A DNA stretch of 64,000 nt, from assembly GCF_900239495.1 (NCBI RefSeq), contig NZ_OENE01000055.1, positions 1 through 64,000 on the forward strand. The letters run 5' to 3'. The position numbers and the translations under genes were made by a program. This document shows positions 25,486 to 34,587 of this stretch, one piece after another. The stretch's first letter is position 1, and every line of letters begins with the position of its first letter. The notes beneath the pieces were generated by a model. The model had not been told where the DNA came from and did not search any database. It saw nothing but the letters and a program-made list of their open reading frames with translations. The DNA is from Tenacibaculum finnmarkense genomovar ulcerans (lineage in GTDB: Bacteria > Bacteroidota > Bacteroidia > Flavobacteriales > Flavobacteriaceae).

Positions 25486-26457
25486 ATGGACACTATAGTA
25501 ATAGAAAAAACAGCTACAACATCAAAAAAAGTATCAAAAATAGCCTCAAAAACTTTAGAAACCACCATAAAAGTAGGCGCTTTAGAAAGCGAAGCTATTT
25601 ATATTTTTAGAGAAGTTGTCGCACAGTTTGAAAAACCTGTATTATTATTTTCAGGAGGAAAAGACAGTATTACCTTGGTTCGATTGGCGCAAAAAGCCTT
25701 TTATCCAGCGAAAATACCGTTTCCTTTAATGCACATTGATACAGGGCATAATTTTCCTGAAACCATCGAATTTAGAGACCGTTTAGCCAAAGAATTAGGG
25801 GTGGAATTAATCGTAAGAAATGTACAAGATAATATTGATAACGGTAAAGTAAAAGAAGAAACGGGTAAATATGCGAGTAGAAATATGCTACAAACCGAAA
25901 CCTTATTAGATGCTATTGAAGAATTCGGTTTTGACGCCTGTATCGGTGGTGCTCGTAGAGATGAAGAAAAAGCAAGAGCGAAAGAACGTATTTTTTCGGT
26001 AAGAGATGATTTTGGGCAATGGGATGAAAAAAATCAGCGTCCTGAGTTATTTGATATTTTAAATGGAAGAATTGATTTAGGGCAGAATGTGCGTGTTTTT
26101 CCTATTTCAAATTGGACAGAGTTAGATGTTTGGAGTTATATCCAAAAAGAAGCGATTGAAATTCCTTCGATTTATTTTGCGCATAAAAGAAAAACATTTG
26201 TTCGTGATGGAATGATTTGGTCGGTTGAAGATGCTGTTGTTTATCGTGAAGAAGATGAGGTTGTTCAAGAGCGTATGGTCCGTTTTCGTACTGTTGGCGA
26301 TATGAGTTGTACCGCCGCTGTGCTGTCGGACGCTGTGAGTATTGATAAAGTGGTCGCTGAAATTAAAGAATCAAGCATTTCAGAAAGAGGGGCTAGAATT
26401 GATGATAAACGCTCAGAAGCGGCAATGGAAAAGCGCAAACAACAAGGTTATTTTTAA
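25486..26457 (+). CDS. cysD: Sulfate adenylyltransferase subunit 2
   Basis: CysD forms APS from sulfate and ATP with the GTPase CysN. This 323-residue protein has the PP-loop SGGKDS (residues 56-61), HIDTGHNFPET, GGARRDEEKARAKERIFS, WTELDVWSYI and the family C-terminus ERGARIDDKRSEAAMEKRKQQGYF. Its roughly 30-residue N-terminal extension is low-complexity and slightly longer than in enterobacteria. It lies between cysH and cysN in the operon. Confidence 0.95.
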   Translation: MDTIVIEKTATTSKKVSKIASKTLETTIKVGALESEAIYIFREVVAQFEKPVLLFSGGKDSITLVRLAQKAFYPAKIPFPLMHIDTGHNFPETIEFRDRLAKELGVELIVRNVQDNIDNGKVKEETGKYASRNMLQTETLLDAIEEFGFDACIGGARRDEEKARAKERIFSVRDDFGQWDEKNQRPELFDILNGRIDLGQNVRVFPISNWTELDVWSYIQKEAIEIPSIYFAHKRKTFVRDGMIWSVEDAVVYREEDEVVQERMVRFRTVGDMSCTAAVLSDAVSIDKVVAEIKESSISERGARIDDKRSEAAMEKRKQQGYF

Positions 26458-26565
26458 GAAGATTTAAAATTTATCTGAAAAAATAATAATTAAACAATAC
26501 AAACTCGGTTTTTAATTGTTTTCAAGTTTTTAATTGAAATTAGTAAAAACAAATAGCATACAAAA

Positions 26566-27813
26566 ATGAACGTATTAAAAATAGCAACAGCAGGAAGTGT
26601 CGATGATGGTAAAAGTACTTTAATTGGTCGTATTTTATATGATACAAAATCATTAACAGACGATAAATTGGAGGCAATTGAAGCAAAAAGTAAACAAAGA
26701 GGTTTTGATTATTTAGATTTTTCATTAGCAACTGATGGTTTAGTAGCTGAACGTGAACAAGGAATTACCATTGATGTTGCACATATTTATTTTTCAACAC
26801 CAACAACCAGTTTTATTATTGCCGATACGCCTGGACATATTGAATATACTCGAAATATGGTTACAGGAGCGTCTAATTCACAAGCTTCTATCGTTTTAAT
26901 TGATGCTCGAAATGGCGTAGTTGAACAAACGTACCGTCATTTTTTTATCAATACCTTATTACGAGTAAAAGACGTGGTAATTGCAGTTAATAAAATGGAT
27001 TTGGTTGATTTTTCAGAAGATAAATTTAATGAAATCAAAAAAGAAATTCAAGATTTAGCAAGTAAAAGTGGCTATGAAAATCAACAAATAACCTTTATTC
27101 CTATTTCGGCATTAAAAGGCGATAATGTAGTTAAATCATCAACAAAAATGCCTTGGTATAAAGGAGAAACCTTGTTAAATCATTTAGAAACCTTAGAATT
27201 TGAAGATGTTTCTCAAGCTTCGCAAACACGTTTTCCTGTGCAAACGGTTATCAGACCTAAAACCGAACAATATCACGATTTTAGAGGATACGCAGGTAAA
27301 ATTTATGGTGGCGATTTAGCCGTTGGCGATACCATAATGGTATTACCTTCTGAAACAAAATCTAAAATAAAAAGCATTCATTTTTTTGATAAAGAATATC
27401 AAAAAGCAACGCAAGGAAGTTCAATAACCATCACTTTAGAGGATAATATTAATATCAGCCGAGGCGATATGTTGGTCAAAGAAAATGAAGAACCAACGGT
27501 TGCAAAACAATTAAACGCTACTATTTGTTGGATGGATAAAACGCCTTTACAAGCATCTTCAAAATACATTATAAAACATGGCGTAAATGAAGTGCAGGCA
27601 AAAATTACGGCTTTAACATCAATTATAAAAACCGATTTTTCGGGGAAAGAAGAAAACCCATCAGAATTGGTTTTAAATGCAATTGGCGAAGTTTCTTTAA
27701 AAGTAAATAAACCGTTGTTTTTTGATAGTTATAGTAAAAATAAAGCAACAGGTTCGTTTATTTTAATCGATCCGAAAACCAATAATACCGCAGGAGTTGG
27801 CTTTATAGAGTAA
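26566..27813 (+). CDS. cysN: Sulfate adenylyltransferase subunit 1 (GTPase)
   Basis: CysN hydrolyses GTP to drive APS formation by CysD. The 415-residue protein shows the P-loop GSVDDGKST (residues 10-18), the switch region ERERGITID-like REQGITIDVAHIYF, DTPGHIEYTRNM and NKMD, then elongation-factor-like beta-barrel domains II and III. It ends at the EF-Tu-like part, so the APS kinase domain (CysC) fused to CysN in many bacteria is absent. The 108-base gap from cysD holds no terminator I can recognise. Confidence 0.95.
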   Translation: MNVLKIATAGSVDDGKSTLIGRILYDTKSLTDDKLEAIEAKSKQRGFDYLDFSLATDGLVAEREQGITIDVAHIYFSTPTTSFIIADTPGHIEYTRNMVTGASNSQASIVLIDARNGVVEQTYRHFFINTLLRVKDVVIAVNKMDLVDFSEDKFNEIKKEIQDLASKSGYENQQITFIPISALKGDNVVKSSTKMPWYKGETLLNHLETLEFEDVSQASQTRFPVQTVIRPKTEQYHDFRGYAGKIYGGDLAVGDTIMVLPSETKSKIKSIHFFDKEYQKATQGSSITITLEDNINISRGDMLVKENEEPTVAKQLNATICWMDKTPLQASSKYIIKHGVNEVQAKITALTSIIKTDFSGKEENPSELVLNAIGEVSLKVNKPLFFDSYSKNKATGSFILIDPKTNNTAGVGFIE

Positions 27814-27834
27814 TCAAATTATATCAAAATAAAA

Positions 27835-27848
27835 CGCTTTTAAAAGCG
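27835..27848 (+). repeat. Short perfect palindrome between cysN and the sulfite reductase gene
   Basis: CGCTTTTAAAAGCG is a perfect 14-bp inverted repeat 16 bases before the sulfite reductase start codon. It may form a weak hairpin within the operon mRNA or be a chance feature. Confidence 0.4.
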
Positions 27849-27864
27849 GATACCTAATAAAATT

Positions 27865-29985
27865 ATGCAAAGTTTTAGAACCGAAATAGAAAACCCAATT
27901 GTAGAAAAAGATATTCTAGAATTAGCAAGAAAAATAGAACTTTTTAAAGAAGGTAAAATTGATGAAGAACGTTTTCGTAGTTTACGATTAGCACGAGGAG
28001 TTTATGGGCAACGTCAATTAGGCGTGCAAATGATTCGTATAAAATTGCCTTACGGAAAAGTTTCTAGTGAACAATTACATCGAATTGCCGATGTTTCTGA
28101 CGAATATTCTCGTGGGCGTTTGCATATTACAACGCGTCAGGATATCCAAATTCATCATGTGAGTTTAGATAGAACGCCAGAATTATGGGCGCAATTAGAA
28201 AAAGATGACATTACTTTACGAGAAGCTTGTGGAAACGCGGTTCGAAATATAACCGCATCAGAAACCGCAGGAATTGATGTAAATGAACCTTTTGATGTGT
28301 CGCCCTATGCCGATGCTACGTTTAAATTTTTCTTAAGAAACCCAATTTGTCAAGAAATGGGACGAAAATTTAAAATGTCGTTTTCAGCTACGGATGATGA
28401 TACGGCTTTAAGTTTTATGCACGATTTAGGATTTATCGCCAAATCAAAAATAATAGACGGAAAACCTGAAAAAGGATTCAAAGTTTTATTAGGCGGGGGA
28501 TTGGGTTCACAGCCTCGACATGCCGATGTTATTTATGAATTTTTACCAGCAGATTTATTAATCCCTACTATTGAAGGCGTTTTACGTGTTTTTGACAGAT
28601 ACGGTGAACGTGCAAAAAGAGCAAAAGCTCGTTTGAAATTTTTAATAAAAGAAGTTGGCGTTCCTGCTTTTTTAGATTTAGTTAAAGAAGAACAAAAAGC
28701 ATTTTCATACACAAATTATCCAATTGATACAACTGATTTTGAGCAGGAAATAAAATTTGAAACTGCTGAAATTCCTTTGGTAAAAATCAAAGATAAAGAA
28801 AGCTATAATAAATGGAAACAGTCAAATGTTATACAGCAGAAGCAATCAGGTTTATTTGCTATTGGAGTAAAAGTTCATTTAGGTGATTTTTATACCGATA
28901 AAGCTCGTTTGTTAGCTGATTTGATTAAAAAATACGGTGCAAATGAACTGCGTTTTACCTTGCGTCAGAATATTTTAATTCGTCATATTCGTCAAGAAAC
29001 ATTGCCTTTCTTTTATATTGAATTAGAAAAATTAGGCTTTACCGAAGCGGGATATAATAGCTTAAACGATATCACGGCTTGCCCAGGAACTGATACTTGT
29101 AATTTAGGAATTTCGAGCAGTACAGGTATTGCTTCTGAATTAGAGCGTGTTTTAAAATCGGAATATCCTGCGTATGTAAACAACAAAGACTTGGCGATTA
29201 AAATTAGCGGTTGTATGAATGCCTGTGGACAGCACAATATGGCACATATCGGTTTTCAAGGAATGTCTGTAAAAGTTGGAAATTTATTAGCGCCTGCCTT
29301 ACAAGTTTTAGTTGGTGGTGGTGTAATTGGTAATGGAAAAGGGCGTTTTTCTGATAAATTAGTAAAAATACCGAGTAAAAGAGGACCAGAATCGCTGCGT
29401 ATTTTATTAAATGATTTTGAAGATAATAAAATTCAAAATAAACTCGAAAATGAAGATTTTTTAACATATTATGATAGAAAAGGAAAAACGTATTTCTATG
29501 ATTTGTTAAAGCATTTGTCGGATACCTCTAATTTATCCGAAGATGATTTTATGGATTGGGGACACGATAAAAACTATGTAAAAGCCATTGGAGTTGGTGA
29601 ATGTGCTGGGGTTGTTATCGATTTAATTGCAACACTTTTATTTGAAAGTGAAGAAAAAATTGAAAATGCTACTCAAGCTTTTAATCAAGAACAATGGTCG
29701 GATAGTATTTATCATTCGTATTCTGCAATTATTAATACGGCAAAAGCTTTATTAACTGCCCAAGGTGAAAAAACAAATACACAGGCAGGAATTATTAGCA
29801 GTTTTGATAACGTTTTTATTGATGAAAATAAAATTTCGTTGCCAACAAAAACTTCTTTTGCTGATTTTGTGTATCAAATAAAAGAAAATGAGCCAACAGA
29901 AGCATTTGCAAATAAATATTTAGAAAATACAAAAGTGTTTTACAAAGCCGTAGATTCTTATAGAAAATTAGCGTTAGAAAATTAA
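27865..29985 (+). CDS. Siroheme sulfite reductase (ferredoxin type) with C-terminal HEPN-like extension
   Basis: This 706-residue enzyme reduces sulfite (or nitrite) to sulfide (or ammonia) with six electrons. The first about 540 residues have the two ferredoxin-like half domains and the siroheme/4Fe-4S core, with cysteines at C406, C412, C450 and C454 (CPGTDTC and GCMNAC) and the siroheme-contact region RLHITTRQDIQIH. The C-terminal about 165 residues are an all-helical addition (CAGVVIDLIATLLFESEEKIENATQAF, YHSYSAIINTAKALLTAQGEK) resembling a HEPN domain; its role is unknown. Placement between cysN and siroheme-synthesis genes says sulfite, not nitrite, is the likely substrate. The FNR-like enzyme downstream could supply electrons through ferredoxin. 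Confidence 0.9.
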   Translation: MQSFRTEIENPIVEKDILELARKIELFKEGKIDEERFRSLRLARGVYGQRQLGVQMIRIKLPYGKVSSEQLHRIADVSDEYSRGRLHITTRQDIQIHHVSLDRTPELWAQLEKDDITLREACGNAVRNITASETAGIDVNEPFDVSPYADATFKFFLRNPICQEMGRKFKMSFSATDDDTALSFMHDLGFIAKSKIIDGKPEKGFKVLLGGGLGSQPRHADVIYEFLPADLLIPTIEGVLRVFDRYGERAKRAKARLKFLIKEVGVPAFLDLVKEEQKAFSYTNYPIDTTDFEQEIKFETAEIPLVKIKDKESYNKWKQSNVIQQKQSGLFAIGVKVHLGDFYTDKARLLADLIKKYGANELRFTLRQNILIRHIRQETLPFFYIELEKLGFTEAGYNSLNDITACPGTDTCNLGISSSTGIASELERVLKSEYPAYVNNKDLAIKISGCMNACGQHNMAHIGFQGMSVKVGNLLAPALQVLVGGGVIGNGKGRFSDKLVKIPSKRGPESLRILLNDFEDNKIQNKLENEDFLTYYDRKGKTYFYDLLKHLSDTSNLSEDDFMDWGHDKNYVKAIGVGECAGVVIDLIATLLFESEEKIENATQAFNQEQWSDSIYHSYSAIINTAKALLTAQGEKTNTQAGIISSFDNVFIDENKISLPTKTSFADFVYQIKENEPTEAFANKYLENTKVFYKAVDSYRKLALEN

Positions 29986-29996
29986 TAAAAATAATA

Positions 29997-30773
29997 ATGA
30001 TGATGAGAAATTTACCAAAATTAACCGTAATCGGAGCAGGGCCAGGCGATGTCGATTTAATCACTTTAAAAGCTATTAAGGTATTAAAAATAGCCGATGT
30101 TGTTTTATACGATGCTTTGGTAAATGATGAATTATTAAGTTATATAAACCCGAAAGCTGAGGTTATTTTTGTAGGAAAACGCCGAGGATGTTATCGTTAT
30201 CAACAAGAGCAAATTAATGAATTAATTGTGGCTAGAGCAAAATCGCAGGGGCATGTGGTACGCTTAAAAGGTGGCGACCCTTTTATCTTTGGAAGAGGAG
30301 CTGAAGAAATGGAATATGCAGCAAAATTTGACGTAGCAGTTGCGGTTGTTCCAGGGATTTCATCATCATTAGCCGTAGCAGCTTCTCAAAATATCCCGCT
30401 TACAAAACGTGGATATGCCGAAAGTTTTTGGGTCATTACAGGAACGACCAAAGAACATAAATTATCAAGCGATATTGCGTTGGCATCAAAATCAAATGCA
30501 ACTGTTGTCATTTTAATGGGAATGGGTAAATTATCAGAAATTGTAAGTCTTTTTAAACAAGAAAATAAGCAGGATTTACCTGTCGCAATTATTCAAAATG
30601 GCACCACATCCGAAGAGAAAATAGGTATAGGAACGGTAGATACTATCGAACAAATTGTGCTTGAAAATCAATTGGAAAATCCTGCAATTATCGTGTTAGG
30701 AGAAGTGGTAAAACATTGTGAAGAATTATTGAAAATCAAAAACAATACAAAAAAGGCGAAAATAATAGCATAA
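29997..30773 (+). CDS. cobA: Uroporphyrinogen-III C-methyltransferase (SUMT)
   Basis: SUMT adds two methyl groups from SAM to uroporphyrinogen III to give precorrin-2, the first step to siroheme. The 258-residue protein carries the family motifs VIGAGPGDVDLITLKAIKVL (about 12), VGKRRGCY, VRLKGGDPFIFGRGAEE (about 90) and VPGISSSLAVAA. Three consecutive ATG codons (29997, 30000, 30003) make the exact start uncertain. It lies 11 bases after the sulfite reductase that needs siroheme and 2 bases before the next siroheme gene. Confidence 0.92.
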   Translation: MMMRNLPKLTVIGAGPGDVDLITLKAIKVLKIADVVLYDALVNDELLSYINPKAEVIFVGKRRGCYRYQQEQINELIVARAKSQGHVVRLKGGDPFIFGRGAEEMEYAAKFDVAVAVVPGISSSLAVAASQNIPLTKRGYAESFWVITGTTKEHKLSSDIALASKSNATVVILMGMGKLSEIVSLFKQENKQDLPVAIIQNGTTSEEKIGIGTVDTIEQIVLENQLENPAIIVLGEVVKHCEELLKIKNNTKKAKIIA

Positions 30774-30775
30774 CA

Positions 30776-31354
30776 ATGGCGGAACAACGAAATAATTTAT
30801 ATCCAATATTCTTAAAAACAAATCAACTAGAAACCTTAATTGTTGGTGGTGGATTTGTGGCGCTTGAAAAATTATCTTTTTTGTTAAAATCAAGCCCAAA
30901 TTCAAAAGTGCTGCTAGTTGCGCCTTTTTTTAGAGAAGAAACGATGGCTTTAGCAAATAAGTTTTCGGTTAAAATGATAACAGCTGTGTATCATAAAAAA
31001 TACTTGGTAAATAAAAATATTGTCATCGCAACGACCGATAAAGTGGCTATAAATATTCAAGTTTATAAAGATTGTAAAGCACAAGAAATTTTAGTAAATG
31101 TGGCGGATAATCCGCCGTATTGTGATTTCTATATGGGTGGAATCGTAACCAAAGGAAACGTAAAAATTGCGATTTCTACCAACGGAAAATCACCTACAAC
31201 TGCTAAAAGATTACGACAGTTTTTAGAGGAGGTAATTCCTGAAAATATTGATGATTTGGTACAAAATTTAAACAAATACAGAAAAACGCTGAAAGGCGAT
31301 TTTGAGCAAAAAGTAAGAACACTAAATTTATTTACAAGAAGTTTAGTAGAATAA
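30776..31354 (+). CDS. Precorrin-2 dehydrogenase / sirohydrochlorin ferrochelatase-like (CysG N-terminal type)
   Basis: This 192-residue protein oxidises precorrin-2 to sirohydrochlorin with NAD and may also insert iron. It has an NAD-binding Rossmann motif (LIVGGGFVALEKLSFLL, about 21-37), VNVADNPPYCDFYMGGIVTKGNVKIAISTNGKSPTTAKRLR (about 105-145), and a short helical dimerisation tail. It matches Met8/SirC and the N-terminal part of CysG. With the adjoining cobA gene it completes siroheme supply for the sulfite reductase. Confidence 0.9.
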   Translation: MAEQRNNLYPIFLKTNQLETLIVGGGFVALEKLSFLLKSSPNSKVLLVAPFFREETMALANKFSVKMITAVYHKKYLVNKNIVIATTDKVAINIQVYKDCKAQEILVNVADNPPYCDFYMGGIVTKGNVKIAISTNGKSPTTAKRLRQFLEEVIPENIDDLVQNLNKYRKTLKGDFEQKVRTLNLFTRSLVE

Positions 31355-31392
31355 ATATCAGAGAAAAAAGTAAAAAAATACCAAAAAAAATA

Positions 31393-31425
31393 AAACCTCA
31401 CAGGTTTTTAAAACCTGTGAGGTTT
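31393..31425. repeat. Perfect palindrome of the CCTCACAGG type
   Basis: The arms AAACCTCACAGGTTT and AAACCTGTGAGGTTT are exact reverse complements around a 3-nt loop. It lies between the siroheme gene and the FNR-like gene and lacks a T run of usual length, so it is more likely a dispersed intergenic palindrome than a true terminator. Confidence 0.7.
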
Positions 31426-31438
31426 AAAACAATTAAAA

Positions 31439-32494
31439 ATGATTACAACAGATATCTTAATAATAGGAGCAGGACCAACGGGATTATTTACTGTTTTTGA
31501 AGCAGGATTATTAAAATTACGCTGTCATTTAATTGACGCATTACCACAACAAGGTGGGCAATGTTCAGAGATTTATCCAAAGAAACCAATTTATGATATT
31601 CCTGCATATCCAGAGATTTTAGCGGGCGATTTAACTCATAAATTAATGGAACAAATCAAGCAATTTGAACCAGGATTTACCTTAGGAGAACGTGCTGAAA
31701 CTATCGAAAAACAAGAAGACGGAAGTTTTATTGTAACCACCAATAAAGGAACAAAACACCAAGCGCCCGTAGTAGCAATTGCAGGAGGTTTAGGGAGTTT
31801 TGAACCAAGAAAACCACCGATTCCAAACATCGCTGATTTTGAAGATAAGGGCTTGGAATACATGATTAAAGAACCTGAATTATATCGTAATAAAGACGTT
31901 GTAATTGCAGGTGGAGGCGACTCTGCTTTAGACTGGTCAATTTTTTTAACCGACATTGCAAAATCGGTTACTTTAGTTCACCGAAGAAATGAATTTCGTG
32001 GCGCTTTAGATTCCGTAGAAAAAGTACAAGAATTGAAAAATGCAGGAAAAATCAACCTAATAACACCTGCAGAAATTAAAGGAATTGTTGGGGGAAATCA
32101 TGTGGAAGGCGTGGTAGTTTCTCAAAAAAATCAAGAAGAATATACGCTAAAATGCGACCATTTTATTCCTCTTTTTGGCTTGTCACCTAAATTAGGACCT
32201 ATCGGAAATTGGGGCTTAGAAATTGAAAAAAATGCCATCAAAGTAAATAATGCCTTAGATTATCAAACAAATATTCCAGGAATTTATGCCATTGGCGATG
32301 TAAATACCTATCCTGGGAAATTAAAATTGATTTTATGCGGTTTTCACGAAGCAACTTTAATGTGTCAAAGTGCTTTTAAAATTATTTATCCTGATAAAAA
32401 ATACGTAATGAAATACACCACAGTAGGCGGTATTGATGGTTTCGATGGCACTCGAAAAGAAGCCCCAAAAGCAGTGGTAAAAGCCATAAATTAA
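31439..32494 (+). CDS. Ferredoxin-NADP(+) reductase, thioredoxin-reductase-like type
   Basis: This 351-residue two-domain flavoprotein has FAD motif IIGAGPTGLFTVFEAG (residues 7-22), GGQCSEIYPKKPIYDIPA (about 39), NADPH-binding VVIAGGGDSALDWSIFL (about 155), the HRRNEFRG motif, and the C-terminal FAD motif GIYAIGDVNTYPGKLKL. The thioredoxin-reductase CxxC pair is absent, as expected for the TrxR-like FNR group. It probably passes electrons from NADPH to ferredoxin for the sulfite reductase. The Rrf2 promoter operon may run through to this gene, although the palindrome at 31393 lies between. Confidence 0.88.
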   Translation: MITTDILIIGAGPTGLFTVFEAGLLKLRCHLIDALPQQGGQCSEIYPKKPIYDIPAYPEILAGDLTHKLMEQIKQFEPGFTLGERAETIEKQEDGSFIVTTNKGTKHQAPVVAIAGGLGSFEPRKPPIPNIADFEDKGLEYMIKEPELYRNKDVVIAGGGDSALDWSIFLTDIAKSVTLVHRRNEFRGALDSVEKVQELKNAGKINLITPAEIKGIVGGNHVEGVVVSQKNQEEYTLKCDHFIPLFGLSPKLGPIGNWGLEIEKNAIKVNNALDYQTNIPGIYAIGDVNTYPGKLKLILCGFHEATLMCQSAFKIIYPDKKYVMKYTTVGGIDGFDGTRKEAPKAVVKAIN

Positions 32495-32632
32495 TTTCAT
32501 CGATTTGATTAAATCTCAAAATAAAAGCATAATTTTACGAGTTACATAGAGTGTTCTATTTGCTACTTTTAAAATGTTATAAGTAGTAAATAAAGCAATA
32601 ATTTATATTGGTAATTGAGAATTTGAGAAGTA

Positions 32633-33388
32633 ATGAGTACAATAGAAAAGTCACTGGAAAACTATAATATTTGTTTAAAAGACACGGTAGAGGTTTTTAC
32701 AAAAAAAATATTTTACGCATTGTTTGACCAAGAATTTAAAGATAATAATCAAGAAAGTATCACACAGAATTTCTTTGAAATAACAAGCCGTTTAAAAATA
32801 AAAAACGCGGATAAAATTTGGAGGTTATTTCAAGATAAATTACCAGAAATAAGACGAAAATTAGATTTGGATGCTATTGCTTTTGAAAAAACAGATCCGG
32901 CAGCAAAAAGTTTAGAAGAAATTTATTTGGCGTATCCAGGGTTTCATGCCATTGCGATATATCGATTAAGTCATGAACTAAATAAACAGAAAGTACCAAC
33001 TTTACCAAGAATGATGAGCGAATATGCCCACGGATTAACGGGTACTGATATTCATCCAGGAGCAACGATTGGTAGTTCGTTTTTTATAGATCATGCCACG
33101 GGAATCGTTATTGGTGAAACAACATTGATTAAAAATAATGTAAAAATTTATCAAGGAGTTACCCTTGGTGGAATTCAGGTAAAAAAGAGTTTAGCGCAAA
33201 CAAAAAGACATCCGACAATTGAAAATAATGTAACAATTTATGCCAATGCGACTATTTTAGGTGGCGATGTTATTATAGGTGAAAATAGTATTATAGGAGC
33301 TAATGTGTGCGTTACAGAATCGGTACCGACAAAATCATTAGTAATTTATCAAACAGAAAATAAAATTGTTTCATTAAACAACGTTTAA
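32633..33388 (+). CDS. cysE: Serine O-acetyltransferase
   Basis: CysE acetylates serine to give the acceptor for sulfide in cysteine synthesis. The 251-residue protein has a helical N-terminal part and a left-handed beta-helix with hexapeptide repeats ([68 protein letters not shown]). The conserved catalytic segments [13 protein letters not shown] and DIHPGA are present. It is followed 3 bases later by the cysteine synthase gene, its enzymatic partner. Confidence 0.92.
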   Translation: MSTIEKSLENYNICLKDTVEVFTKKIFYALFDQEFKDNNQESITQNFFEITSRLKIKNADKIWRLFQDKLPEIRRKLDLDAIAFEKTDPAAKSLEEIYLAYPGFHAIAIYRLSHELNKQKVPTLPRMMSEYAHGLTGTDIHPGATIGSSFFIDHATGIVIGETTLIKNNVKIYQGVTLGGIQVKKSLAQTKRHPTIENNVTIYANATILGGDVIIGENSIIGANVCVTESVPTKSLVIYQTENKIVSLNNV

Positions 33389-33391
33389 ATT

Positions 33392-34282
33392 ATGAAAGCA
33401 AAAAAAATAACCGACTTTGTTGGAAATACCCCGCTAGTAGAAGTTAGCAATATTCTTGATAAAAAAGGCGTGCGTCTTTTTTTAAAATTAGAAGGAAATA
33501 ACCCTGGTGGAAGCGTAAAAGATAGGGCTGCTTATAATATGATTTTAGAGGCTTTAAACCGAAGAAATATTAAAAAAGGAGACCATTTAGTCGAAGCAAC
33601 AAGTGGAAATACAGGAATTGCATTGGCTTTTATCGCAAATGTATTGGGCTTAAAAATGACCCTTGTAATGCCTGAAAATTCGACGGTAGAACGTGTAAAA
33701 ACCATGAAAGCCTACGGTGCCGAAGTCATATTAACGCCAAAGGAAGAAGGTATTGAAGGTTCGAGAGATTTAGCTCAAAAATTACGCTATAAAAAAGGCT
33801 ATTTTATGCTAAATCAATTTGAAAATAACGATAATTGGAAGGCTCATTACAAAACCACAGGTCCTGAAATTTGGAAAGATACCGACGGTGAGGTAACTCA
33901 TTTTGTATCGGCAATGGGAACTACAGGGACAATTATGGGCGTTTCTACCTATTTAAAAGAGCAAAATCCAAACATTCAAATTGTTGGTGTGCAACCTTGT
34001 GATGATGCTAGTATTCCGGGTATCAGAAAATGGTCAAAAGAATATTTACCAAAAATATTTGACCGCTCTAAAGTAGATCAAGTTATTGAAATAAGCGAAA
34101 ATCAAGCCCGTAATATGACTCGAAAATTAGCCAGTCAAGAAGGTGTTTTTGGAGGTATGAGTAGTGGTGGAGCAGTACATGCAGCTTTGCAAGTTGCCCA
34201 GGAAATTGACCAAGGAATTATTGTCGCTATTATTTGTGATATCGGTGACAGATATTTGTCATCAAATTTGTATAATTATTAA
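33392..34282 (+). CDS. cysM: Cysteine synthase B (O-acetylserine sulfhydrylase)
   Basis: This 296-residue PLP enzyme joins O-acetylserine and sulfide to give cysteine. Motifs: the PLP lysine in GNNPGGSVKDRAAYNM (about 35-50), substrate loop EATSGNTGIALAF (about 68), and MGTTGTIMGVS for phosphate binding (about 175). Its length and the NNPGGSVKDR motif favour CysM over the longer CysK. It ends the cysE-cysM pair; the metH riboswitch follows. Together with the upstream genes it completes sulfate-to-cysteine assimilation apart from an APS kinase and a transporter. Confidence 0.9.
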   Translation: MKAKKITDFVGNTPLVEVSNILDKKGVRLFLKLEGNNPGGSVKDRAAYNMILEALNRRNIKKGDHLVEATSGNTGIALAFIANVLGLKMTLVMPENSTVERVKTMKAYGAEVILTPKEEGIEGSRDLAQKLRYKKGYFMLNQFENNDNWKAHYKTTGPEIWKDTDGEVTHFVSAMGTTGTIMGVSTYLKEQNPNIQIVGVQPCDDASIPGIRKWSKEYLPKIFDRSKVDQVIEISENQARNMTRKLASQEGVFGGMSSGGAVHAALQVAQEIDQGIIVAIICDIGDRYLSSNLYNY

Positions 34283-34367
34283 AATACAGTAATTATAGTT
34301 TTAAAATTATAAAAAATATAAAAAAGTTCGTTAATTTGCACTTTATTAGTTCATTAATTTAATAAGA

Positions 34368-34535
34368 ATGTTATCAAGAAAGGTGGAGGGATTAGACCCA
34401 AAGAAACCTTAGCAACCCTTTATTTGGAAAGTTTAAAAATTTTAGAATTTTTAAATAAATCAAATAAAGAAGGTGCTAAATTCTACTTAAAAACTGTTTT
34501 ATTACAAAATTATAGTTTTTTAAGAGAGATAACGG
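34368..34535 (+). promoter_or_regulatory. SAM-I (S-box) riboswitch, copy 2
   Basis: The core matches copy 1: GTTATCAAGAAAGGTGGAGG, ATTAGACCC, AAGAAACCTTAGCAACCC, a longer P3 arm, AAGAAGGTGCTAAATTCTAC, and P1 closure GATAAC (34528-34533) with GTTATC (34370-34375). A -7 like TTAATTTG (34331-34338) lies upstream. It leads the split metH genes. Unlike copy 1, no long palindrome follows; a hairpin covers the bases just before the start codon instead. Confidence 0.95.
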
Positions 34536-34559
34536 CAAAGAACTTTTTTTTCCTCTTTT

Positions 34560-34586
34560 CCTGATAGCTTCTACTATAAAATCAGG
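34560..34586 (+). promoter_or_regulatory. Hairpin occluding the metH start region
   Basis: CCTGAT (34560-34565) pairs with ATCAGG (34581-34586), with the ATG at 34588. The pairing would cover the only purine-rich stretch before the start codon, so it could be a translational expression platform for the riboswitch. The stem is only 6 bp. Confidence 0.45.
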
Positions 34587-34587
34587 A

